Positions 24,265 through 34,641 of a DNA stretch of 64,000 nt are shown here, in pieces. Source of the DNA: Albifimbria verrucaria. Lineage: Eukaryota > Ascomycota > Sordariomycetes > Hypocreales > Stachybotryaceae. The stretch lies in NCBI GenBank assembly GCA_020081605.1, contig JAHREC010000007.1, forward strand, positions 1,116,001 to 1,180,000, read 5' to 3'. The stretch's first letter is position 1. Each line of letters begins with the position of its first letter. The translations under genes were made by a program, and so were the position numbers. The notes under the pieces are model-generated. The model worked only from the letters and a program-made list of their open reading frames with translations. It ran no database searches and was not told the origin of the DNA.

Positions 24265-26729
24265 ATGGCTGAGGTGGACGCCATCCCCACCTTCGGCGCC
24301 GAGCTGAAGGTGAGCAACGACTCCTTTCCTCCCTGTCCGCACACGGTCGAAGCCCCCATCGCCGGCTCCTACACGCACAGCTCTAGCAGGCTCCATACTC
24401 CGACCTCTTACTGACCCTTCTTAGGATGGCTTCAAGGCGGCCAATGCCTGGGTCAGCCACGGCATCACCTGGCTCGACGACATCCAGCAATTCTACCGAG
24501 AGCGCTCTGCCATCGAAAAGGAGTACAGCGCAAAGCTTAATGCGCTCGCCAAGAAGTATTTCGAGAAGAAGAATAGGAAGACTTCTCAGCTGAGCGTTGG
24601 CGACACGCCTGCCATGACGCCTGGTTCCCTCGAGAGGTGAGTTATATACCAGACCCGGCACCCTGGGCCCTCTCAACCGCAGCTCCCATTCACAGCCCTG
24701 CCCCATCTAAGCACCAAGCTGATGACCAACGACGCACCTCATTAGCGCATCACTTACCACCTGGACTACTCAATTGACCACTCTGGAATCTCGCGCCGGT
24801 GAACACGATCGATTTGCAAGCCATCTTATTTCCCAAGTCGCCGATCCCTCAGGTACTACGGCACCCGATTCGAAGACATCCGCAAGCGCCATGCCGAATT
24901 TGCCGAAAAACTCGCGACCGAACGTGAAGCCTCGTATGCCGACCTCCGCAAGACCAAGGCCAAGTACGATGCTGTTTGCCAGGAGGTCGAGGCCAAGCGC
25001 AAGAAGACCGAGTCCAGCTACGACAAGGCCAAGCACCAGAGCGCCTACCAGCAACAGCTCCTCGAAATGAACAATGCCAAAAACACCTACCTGATCGCTA
25101 TCAACGTCACCAACAAGCTCAAGGAAAAGTACTACCATGAATACGTGCCCGAGGTCATGGACAGCTTGCAGGATTTGAATGAGTTCAGGACGCTAAGGCT
25201 GAACGCTCTCTGGACCGTAGCATCTAGGCTGGAAGGAGACATGCTGAAGAAGAGCAACGAAATGATGGAGACTTTGGTCCAGGAAATTAGCCGCAACGCG
25301 CCTCATCTTGACTCCATGATGTACATGCGTCACAATATGGGAGCATTCCAAGAGCCTGCGGACAAGACCTTCGAGCCCAGCCCCGTGTGGCACGATGACG
25401 AGAGCATGGTTGTCGACGAAACCGCCAAGGTTTACCTACGAAATGTGTTGGGTAAATCCAAGTCGCAACTTGGAGAGTTAAGGAGAGAGGTGGACAAGAA
25501 GCAGAGGGAGGTGGATGGGATGAAGCGCCTAAAGGAACGCGTTAGGGACGGCACCGAGAAAAGGACGAGGTTGAAGTTGTCCGCAGTTTATTCCACCTTC
25601 AGGAGGAGCTACACGGGCTCGACAGGCGGCGTCTCACTGCAGAAGTGGAGACATCCACCATCACATCAGCTGTTGGTGATGTGACCCTTGGAGCGAAGAA
25701 CCACAACTTCAAGGGCCAGACATTCAAGATTCCGACCAACTGCGATCTATGCGGTGATCGTATTTGGGGACTCAGCGCCAAGGGATTCGACTGCCGAGAC
25801 TGCGGCTATACGTGCCACAGCAAATGCGAAATGAAGGTCCCCGCAGACTGTCCTGGCGAGCAGACCAAGGAGGAGCGAAAGAAGCTCAAAGCTGAGCGCC
25901 AGGATGCGGCAAACAAGCTGCTTAAGCCCAGTGCCGCAGCAAACTCACCAAAGGTTGCCGAACTCCTGATCTCACCCGATCAAACACGATGAACTCGCTG
26001 AGCTCGCAGTCGGCGCGACGCTCCGTTACCGGCTCGACCTCAGGGCCCCTGAGCCCGACAGAAGAGGCACCGGTTGCATCGCCAACGTCAGGCATGACGT
26101 CGCCGAAGCCTTCAACACGCAAGAATAGGGTCATGGCGCCGCCGCCTGCAGCTTACATCAGCGACATGCCGAATAGCCCGGTCAACGGCAGCGGAGACAA
26201 GGAGGAGAAGACAGGCAAGATGCTGTATACGTTTGATGCGAGCGGCGACGGTGAGCTGTCGGTACAGGAGGGCAGAGATCTCGTGATTCTCGAACCAGAT
26301 GGTAAGTCATTTGCCCATGTTACTACCCAGACACTGATGCGTTGATTAGATGGCTCTGGCTGGATCAAGGTTCGCGCCGGCTACAAGGAAGGCATCGTTC
26401 CAGCGTCATACGTCGAGGTCAACACAGCCCCGCCAGCCGCAGCAGCACGACCCTCGTCGGTCTACTCCACGTCCACCACGTCGTCCGCTGCGCCGTCCAC
26501 GACAGCCGGCAGGAAGAAGGGCCCGGCCGTGGCGCCCAAGCGAGGCGCCAAGAAGCTGCGGTACGTCGAGGCGCTGTACGCGTACACGGCGCAGAGCGAG
26601 GCCGAGCACTCCATGGCCGAGGGCGAGCGCTTCGTCCTCGTCAAGGAGGACCCCGGCGATGGCTGGGCAGAGGTGGAAAAGGCGGGCGTCACGGCGAGCG
26701 TGCCCGCCAGCTATATCCAGGTTGTCTAG
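24265..26729 (+). CDS. BZZ1: Bzz1-like F-BAR, C1 and double SH3 protein
   Basis: About 731 residues. F-BAR domain at the N-terminus (FGAELKDGFKAANAWVSHGI, SAIEKEYSAKLNALAKKY), long coiled coils to about residue 370, a C1 zinc-binding domain (HNFKGQTFKIPTNCDLCGD through FDCRDCGYTCHSKCEMKV), a Ser/Pro-rich linker, and two C-terminal SH3 domains (KMLYTFDASGDGELSVQEG and VEALYAYTAQSEAEHSMAEG). This architecture is that of yeast Bzz1, which works with the WASP homologue in actin assembly at endocytic sites. Four exons: 24265-24309, 24425-24636, 24746-26301 and 26350-26729. Contractions near 24847, 25562 and 25965; repair gives 732 codons. The start fits the family's short conserved N-terminus. Confidence 0.93.
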
Positions 26730-27998
26730 GGAGTTCCGGGACCCGCGGGGCACGCCTGGGAGATGGCGTCGCGGCTGCCGAGGCAGTGCTGTCCACACCG
26801 ATTGTGGGGCATCGCTGAACAGGCTCGCTGGCATCGCGCGTCGACCGACAGGACGAAGACGAAAGACGGGGGTGGGCTGCTGTGCATTAGCGTTCTTGCA
26901 AAAAGTTAGATGGGACAGGTCAGGACGGGACATTTGTATAGAGCTTGGAACGGGTGGTTTGGTCATCAGCAGAGGACGAAGTACACGGAAGGGGTGGGGA
27001 GTGATGGGATTTGAGCTGAGGATACTCCAAGCGATCAAACACCAAAACAATGACTTACAAAGCTGCATTACAATTCCAACGCCCCGGCGGCGGAGCAAAT
27101 CCGCAGAGTCACCGTGCATGATCACATAACAACACATATCACATATGCAAAAACAAGAGGTCCAACAAAGTAGAGGAGGGGAAAGACCTGGCGCCCCGGC
27201 CGCGCAAATTCCTTGATTCTAATCCACACAACCCAACGCCCTTCCACCGACGGAGCAGGCCCCTTTCCCAGGCCACCCCTCTCTATATTACAATAACAAA
27301 GCCCTTCCCCGATGCGATTCGTACAAACTATGCCCGTTTCCCAGCCCTGCCTTTCTCCCGCTGTTTAACAAAAGTGGAAAAACATCCATCGGAAAAAAGC
27401 GGGAAGCACTTATATCGTACAGCCCTTAGAAGTCAACCATGGCGAAGAACAGGTCCTGCTGTGGTAGAAGAGAAGTAAAAGAATAAAAAAGGTTCCATAA
27501 GCATTACCAAAGAGGTATCATTCCACCATGCCGTTCACCCTCCCATAAACTAGAAGGTGAGACGGGAAAAAACAAGAAAACCAGCTCCGTAGAAACGCCG
27601 CGCGGAAACATATGCGCAAACCAAAAAAAGAGCAGAGTGAAGAGTTTGAGACAAAATCCAGTCATGTTTGCGTTCTTTGGGGCGAGGATATAGAGTTGGA
27701 ATAAAAGCAGAGCAGGAAAAAGCAAGGTCATAGCCCCATGAGCCGCGCCCCTTGGAAATCAGTCTTGGGAGTTGTGATGTGCCCCAAACGCCGAGCCGTG
27801 TATGTTGGACCTGGAGGTGAAGTCCAGATGTCGATTTGCGTACATGAGTAAAAACAGAAAAAGAAAAAGTGTTGGAAAAAGTCTATCGGGGGTAGTGTAG
27901 CTCTGAAAAGTAGAAAATGTGGCGAGATAGCCGAGGATACGTGTCAACGGCTACTCTGCCAGAAGAAAGTTGTCCCAGGGTTGACAGCGAGTTTTAGA
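26730..27998. other. Convergent 3' intergenic region (about 1.3 kb)
   Basis: Between BZZ1 and the zinc-finger gene, both ending here. Long reading frames overlapping the BZZ1 end are shadows. No gene supported. Confidence 0.5.
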
Positions 27999-29055
27999 TC
28001 ATCTGAGCTGTCGGCGCACCGAGGGATGCGGGCTAATGCCATGCCGCAGGGCATCCTGCAGTTCTGCGATTTGTGCCATCATGGCGAGCGAGTGCTGGGA
28101 TTGCTGCTGCATTTCTGCGCGCAGCTTCTCGTTCTCCTCGCGCACACGCTTGATCTCGTCGCGCAGCTCCGTAAGCTCGCCCGACGCCTGTACCGTGCTC
28201 GATCGGCGCTTGCGCTTCATGCCGGACCTCTCGCTCTCGTCGTCGTCGGGCGAGTTCATGTCGGCGGGCGGGCTGATCGCATCGATGTTCGTGTGCACGC
28301 GGCGGAGATGCTCGTTGAGGTTCTCCTGGCGGGAGAAGCCCTTGCCGGTGTGGCGTTTGCAGTTGGGATGCGGGCAGTTGACTGTCTTCTTCGGGCCGCC
28401 GTGCTTCCCGTGCACCTCCCGCTCGTGTCGCAGCAAACCGCCGGAATATGTGAAGCCTGGTAGGTTCTCGCAGCCATCCGCAGGACAGCGGTAGGGTCTC
28501 TCGTGCTTGTCCATGTGTTTGCTAGAAAAGGTCAGCGTTAGTTACTGTTTGTCCTAGAGAATCCAGGGTGTTTGACTTACTTCCACTCGCACTTGCGCGC
28601 AAACGCCCGAATATCCTCTTTGCAGTCCTCCAGCGGGCAGTGAAACCTTCCATCTGCCTGCTTGACTACATCGCGAGCCGGCTTTGAGATGTGCTTCGAG
28701 CGTGGCGACGGAGGAGAGCCGATACCGGGCGAGGGCTCCTTATGCTCGTGCTCGGGCAACAGGTCGGACAGCTGGGGCGTTTGCAGCGGCACTTGGATAG
28801 GGAAGGGAACTCGGCGGCGGAGAGATCGAGGCGGGTAGGATCCTGAACACCCACGGCATCCTCGGACAGCATGCGCGCCTCATCCTCTATTACACGGTCG
28901 TCCGGGAGCAAAGCGGCCTCGGCGGTGTACTGGCTGAGCTGTTCGGCGACATCGGTGTCGGAGAAGCGCTGGTCGGCGGTATGATCGTGCTCGTCGCCGA
29001 TGGGAGGATATGCGCCCTCGTGTATAAAGTTGCGAGGCTCGTATGCGACACTCAT
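27999..29055 (-). CDS. C2H2 zinc-finger protein, probable transcription factor
   Basis: About 332 residues. Acidic N-terminal region (HEGAYPPIGDEHDHTADQR) with a Ser/Pro-rich segment (EPSPGIGSPPSPRSKHISKP), then three C2H2-type units: FHCPLEDCKEDIRAFARKCE with NKHMDKH; YRCPADGCENLPGFTYSGG with LLRHEREVH; and VNCPHPNCKRHTGKGFSRQ with ENLNEHLRRVH. A basic stretch (KRKRRSS) and a C-terminal coiled coil (ELTELRDEIKRVREENEKLR) follow, suggesting nuclear location and dimerisation. Two exons, 28581-29055 and 27999-28521; one contraction near 28806 upstream of the fingers. Repair gives 333 codons. The target genes and orthologue are not recognisable to me. Confidence 0.87.
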
Positions 29056-31603
29056 CGTGAACTAGAACAGGGAGGGTTTAGGTAGAGGCGTTGGTGTTGG
29101 TGAAGGGAAGAGCGAACGTCGAGGGCCGAGGATGGCGACCAGAGGCGTCAATACGCGTCAGAAGCGATAGAAGGTTGTCGTTAAGGGCTGCCTAGAAAGG
29201 CAGTTATGCGGAAAGACGCAATGTGAAAATCCACCACCCAAAGCTCGGAGGCGGAAAGTCGATGGCTTGACGATGTAACGGATAACCGGGAGCAATGCTG
29301 GCCTGAGAATTCTGGTATGAAAGTGACGAGAATGTATGGGTGACTGTTCCCGGCGAGCTTACTAGGCCGATGGATTAGTCATGTACCGAGCACGTGATCG
29401 AACGACTGCGCCACTCACGAGAGGCGCGTTAGACCAAGGAAGTGGCGCCGAGGAACCGGAATTGTTAATGCTGTCGCGTTTCTTCCAGAGCAATCGACGC
29501 GTTGCTCGACCCGAGGCCTCGCTAGCTTTATCAATCACCTCCGGTCTTAGGCACCCAAGCCCCATCATCGTCATAACTTGGCCACTATGACTCGACCGGA
29601 ATCCGTCTTTAAGCGTGGGGCAGGGGTCGCCAGGCTGAGCTCCATGGGGATGACTCATTGGCTGGCGTGGAGGACCCTGGTATCGTTAGCCAAGGCTGAG
29701 CCAGCTGGTTGGTGATGGTTATTGCCATCCGTAACGCACCAAATGGCATGTGAACGGGGACCGTGAACAGTTGTGGCAGCTCGCTGGAGCCTTGCCTGCT
29801 CTTGAACCGCAACACGGGCATGGCAGATCCGAAGGGCTAAAACCCTGGCCAGCGACCGCAGGCGGCACCACCACTAACACGGGCTTCCCTCGGTTCTGCC
29901 TGGTGTCCAGGACTCGTCCCACGGGAGCTGGAGCAATGAGCTTGCGAGCTGGGGCCGGGGATGACAGCCAGATCCACCGCCGTCTGTTTATAGACACAAG
30001 TGTATCTATAAGAGCGTCAGGTGTTGTATCACCAAGGCCTAGGAAGCCTTGAGGTGCAGCTTCAACACGATTTGCATTGCACAACAGCAAGGAAGCAGCC
30101 TAGACATGGGGTAGCTGAACGACGTTCAAAGTCCTACAGGCCCGGTGTGTGTCTTTGCGGAGGCGTCAACTCATCATGGCCCCCCTCGGGTGCATGTTTT
30201 GACGACTGTCGCAGCGATGGCGGTCAGCGTCGTGGTTGGTGGCAACAATCCCACGTATGCTGGTGAGGCTGGTAGACGACGTGCGCACAACGAGGCACAG
30301 CCATTTGTGAAGAACATGATGTTATGAACATGGCGTAACGCAGCATAACGCAACATAACGCGTGTTGTTGTTGGTGGTGGTGATATGAGTCTCCTGACCT
30401 CGTGAGCAGGCTAACCGCAGCAATCATCCCTAAGAAGAGGCAGCCAGGCTCGGAGCCGAAGCATCCAACTCACGAATAAACGGGGGTAAACAAGCATGAG
30501 TCAACACGTGGAGAGTTGTGAGCGGAGCGGCGGGTGGGTTGCATGGAGATCAAGAGTTGTGTTTTTCTTGGAAGGGCATTTCGGAAACTGGAACTAGGCC
30601 GTCGCTGCTGCTCAGGCATTTGTGCATATTCAACCAGAAATATGAGGTTCACAGCCACTGGGCAAGGTACACTGCATCCTTTCCGAGACAGGCATGGCTC
30701 AATTTGGACCCGGCACTGACACTGGTTCATTGCCTTGCCGTCCTCAGGCAAACAAGCACATGCAAAGGCCCAGCTGAGACGCCCACGAGGTTGCGCGTGT
30801 GTGGGGAGCGGAGGCGTGTGAACAACAAGTTGGGATTGCTTTTTTAGACTTGGTTGAGACATTCAATCGTCATGTCATAATAACGTGCCATTTCGTGGGG
30901 GCGGAGGGCCCAATAGTGTGCGACAGTTGTGGCTGGTTCGGTTCTGTTCAGCTATAGTTGGTTGTAAACTCGATCAACCAACTCGACTATAGTAGATTAT
31001 TCGTGCCGCAGCAACAAGAACAACTCACAACTCAAAACTAGTTAGGCTAAAACTTAAGAATTTGACCAAAGCTGCGATAAGATCTCTAGATTTAAACTAC
31101 AGATGCTCGTGCGGCAGCAAATGCTTACTCCCGTCAAAGCTCCCTCTCCCACTGGCGCCAGTAAAAAAATCTTTACGCCGCCAAGCTGCTGGTTCTAGGC
31201 CCTGCTCTCTGGCTCCCGACCAAGGGCCAAAATCTCGCAGCTAACATCGAATCGAGTAAGGCACGGCCGTCGATCGAACCCCAAAAGCACCGGACGCTAT
31301 GATTAGTCTGTGCGGCCAACGGCAGCAGAACCTCAAAATCCAACTCTCAACAACTCCGAGGCACCCCTGCTGCCGGTCCCGCTAGTATAATAACCCTCTC
31401 TCAGCTTTCTCTCTTGCTTCGTTCCCCTTCCCTCTTCTGTTGCAACCCTCGCAGCTACCCATTGGCAAAGGCCCTGTAACGGTGACAGCCAGCCCCGCGT
31501 TTGGTGCAGATTGATCAAGGCCCAGAGCTCAGTTTTGTCAAGCGGGGTCAAGGATTGACTCGCAGCACGCTCCTCCATTGCTACAGAGTCGGTCCAGGTC
31601 CAG
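29056..31603. other. Long divergent intergenic region (about 2.5 kb), no gene seen
   Basis: Upstream of both the zinc-finger gene and the permease. No reading frame with family likeness. An imperfect inverted repeat built on CTATAGTTGGTTG and CAACCAAC..CTATAG lies near 30951-30992. Confidence 0.45.
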
Positions 31604-33395
31604 ATGGCTCACCAAGCTTCAGTCTCGCCAATTGGCGATGCCAAGCGCAGCAACGATCTTGAAGATGCCATTGACTCGCCTGTCCCGGGCCAGTCCAACA
31701 ATGGCGACGCCGCTGAGGACTACGACCTCGAGACGGTTGAGCGAGTGTACAGGTGAGTCCGAGACCAATTCGGAGCGCATCCATTGACAGACGGCTGACT
31801 TGGAAAAATCAGGAAAATTGACATGAGAATCATTCCTCGTGAGCCATTCTTCACTTATCCGCGCCCTCAGGGCTCCTAGCTAACCATGTCCAGCCTTCTG
31901 GATTCTCTACTTCCTCTGCTCCGCCATCCGCTCCAACATCGGCATTGCCCAGACCATGAACGCCGACAAGAAGCACGATCTCATGTCCGTTCTTGGCCTT
32001 ACTGACAAGGACACTTCCACTGCCCTGGCCCTCTTCTACGTTGCCTACGTGCTCTTCGACTGCCCCTCCAACCTGCTCATGAGCAAGCTCAGTCCCCGCG
32101 CGTGGATGGCCCGTATCGTCTTCGCCACCAGCCTTGTCGGCGCCTGTTTTGCCGCTGTCAACGACCCCTGGAGTGTCAAGCTGCTCCGTTTCCTCCTGGG
32201 TGTTGTCATTGCCGGCATGTGGCCTGGCATGGCCTTCTACCTGACTCTGTTCTACCCGCCCTCGCGCACTGGCAAGCGTATTGGCATGTACTTCACTGCG
32301 TCGCAGGTCTCGGCCGCCGTCGTCGGTCTCGTCTCGGCTGGGTTCCAGCTCATGGACGGCGCCGGTGGCCTCGTTGGCTTCCGCTGGATGTTCCTCATCT
32401 ACGGCCTCGTCGGCATTGTCCTCAGCTTCATCCTGCTTTGGTGGCTCCCCGAGCGTCCCTTGGCCCCTGGCCAGGTCAGGCAGCGCACCGGTCTCGCCAA
32501 GTTCCTCCCTCCGGTTCCTGAGGCCCTTACCGGCAGAGATGCCGAGATCCACTACAAGGACTTGAAGCGAGTCTACCACTCGCCCCTGGAACATGAAGGA
32601 TCTTGTCCTCGTCCTGCTCGACTGGCGTCTGTGGCCCCTGACCCTCATGTACTTTGGCGTTGTCGGCGTCGGTATCGGCACTCAGATGTATGGATCCGTC
32701 ATCATTGCCGCGATTCAGCCCAAGGCGTCTAGCATCGAGGTCAGCTTGCTGTTTGCGCCCATCTGGATTGTGAGTATCCCTTCCTTTCATCCCTACAAGC
32801 ATTTCTAACAAGCCGTTTAGATGGACCTCATCGCAATTCTTCTCGTTACGCCCATCTCTGACCGCTTCCACCGTTCTCGCCCGTACTTCTTCTCGGCTGC
32901 TGTGTGTATCCAGATTGCAGGTCTCCTTACCACCACCTTTGCCCTGAACAACGGTTGGGCCCGGTACGGCGGTCTGCTCATGGTCGGCTTCGGCCTCGGC
33001 CCCACCGTGCCCATCTGCATGGCGTGGACCTCCGAGATCTTCCAGCGCCGCCACGGAGAGGTCGGCGTTGCGGCCGCCACCGCCCTTGTTTCTGGCCTAG
33101 GCAACCTCGGCAGTGTTGTAACCACCTACGCTCTGTACAAGGGCTGGCCCGAGGATGCCGCCAAGGGCCCCACCAGTTCCGCTACAGCAACCTCACCATG
33201 ATCGGGATCCTGTGTGTCAGCATCCTGAGCGCCTTTGTCATGAAGGTCCTCCTGCGCATTTTCGGCAACCCTCCCAGCACCAAGCTGTACGATGGCCAGT
33301 CCATGAGCGAGTTCGAAGACGGTGCTGCCAGACGCGAGAATGAGGAGCGCGGCTTCGGCAAGCTTCCTTCGTGGCTCAAGGCCCGAAGAGCGTAA
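31604..33395 (+). CDS. MFS permease, DAL5/allantoate (anion:cation symporter) family
   Basis: About 542 residues with the two six-helix halves of the major facilitator superfamily. Family hallmarks are RIIPPFWILYFLCSAIRSNI-type first helix, LALFYVAYVLFDCPSNLLMS in helix 2, RFLLGVVIAGMWPGMAFYLT with YPPSRTGKRIGMYF, and FRWMFLIYGLVGIVLSF. These place it with the fungal DAL5/TNA1-type anion:cation symporters that take up allantoate, nicotinate, vitamins or similar anions; the substrate is not decidable here. Exons: 31604-31752, 31813-31838, 31894-32769 and 32821-33395. The central cytoplasmic loop has a break in a C run at 32583-32586 (two bases short, or one extra), and another near 33169. Repair gives 543 codons. 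Confidence 0.88.
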
Positions 33396-34641
33396 ACATC
33401 AAATCAATCTTTTGATAGATCACAGGGTCGCCTCGTCTACGGAACCTTCAACAGCCGCTGCAGGCAACGACACTGACACCCACGCTCTTCTTGACAACAG
33501 CAGCTCAACCTGCCCCTTTCAGCAGCCCCCTTTCCATTCTCTTCGACCTCTAATTCTCTTCCTTGGCGGTGTGTTGGTTGCTTAGCATACACTCAGTAAC
33601 CAACGCTACCCCCGTCTTAATCTTCAATATGGCACTTTCCATACGAGGCGCCGTATGAAGCCACCCCTACCTGGAGTAGGACTCAATCCTTGCACAAAGC
33701 ATCGGCGACTACCTCATCAGCGACAGTGCCGCTGCGCCATCGCTGGACCGCCGGCAAAGCGCCTTTCTGGGACTAATGACACCTCGGAGCATCCGGGTTG
33801 ACAATGCCTCTGCGCTATCAACCCCACGCTCCGTCAACATGGGAACCAAAACCGCCGCTTTCGCCTCCCCTTTATTTCGCACCTTGCAGCCACTTTGGCT
33901 GTCCTGCTGTTTCTTGCATTTTGTCTTTCTGCCTTGCTTTTATATATGATACCCCATCAGCGTTTTGAACCCGCTGTCTGACGAGCTGAATGCTTTTCCT
34001 TATGAAAATACCTTCTCGACAGCGACAGTGCTTCTACGCCATCGCTGGGACGGCGTGTTGGGACCGAGGCCCGGTGCCGGCGACAATGCCTTTTGCGCTA
34101 TCGCTCGGCGGGCCTCGTGGGCATTTTTCTTTACATGTATGTCTTTCTTTTTAGGAAAGCTTCCATAGATGGGTGATGAATCAGGATGCAGACGCTTGAG
34201 CTTCTGCTTACTGGTGAAAAGCATCCCGAGATGAAAAAGGGAACTCGTTGTTACATTCGTTTCAGCGTCTTAGTATTAGCTTTGTAGGAATCGCAATCTA
34301 TACACCCTTCCCTCTACTTGCTCCAACATGGGACATGAGTCACGGTTCATTCTGGCAAATCAGCAGCATGGGCCACATGTTTTGTTTTTGAAGTATTTTT
34401 TTGAATTTCTTGTTCTTGGACTCTTGGTCCTTGCTTCTAATCCAGAGCGGTCGGGTAACATGTGCAACGAGAACGCCAGCAAACCCAAGCTGAACCTATA
34501 CCTAAATGACATTGCTAGATCCAGTCACAGACCAGTCTTTATGTGTACGCATCCAAAAAAATCAAGAAAAACACCATGTAGAATTTTCATACTTCATATG
34601 TACAGACAAAAGAAAAACCCTTAACTTCCCACAAAAATCAT
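33396..34641. other. Convergent 3' region with four-copy dispersed motif
   Basis: Between the permease and the secreted repeat protein, which converge here. No gene supported. It contains the repeated GACARTGC...GCSMTATCGCT-like motif described separately and a small palindrome, CATACG/CGTATG, at about 33637-33655. Confidence 0.5.
33721..34107. repeat. Four-copy degenerate motif of about 25 bp
   Basis: Related copies begin near 33722 (GACAGTGCCGCTGCGCCATC), 33800 (GACAATGCCTCTGCGCTATC), 34024 (GACAGTGCTTCTACGCCATC) and 34082 (GACAATGCCTTTTGCGCTATC). They alternate as two sub-types, so the arrangement looks like a duplicated pair about 300 bp apart. All lie downstream of the permease stop codon. 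Function unknown. Confidence 0.65.

Noticed and set aside
26406..27137. 243-codon reverse frame over the end of BZZ1
   Set aside because: Overlaps the conserved SH3 exon in antisense; no family likeness.
29380..29460. tRNA-like region on the reverse strand with a TTCGATCAC word and a GCGCC/GGCGC hairpin
   Set aside because: No 7-bp acceptor stem, no proper T stem and no standard anticodon loop could be drawn.
31851..32681. 276-codon reverse frame across the permease gene
   Set aside because: Antisense shadow of the GC-rich coding exon; composition without domain likeness, while the plus strand encodes a clear MFS protein.
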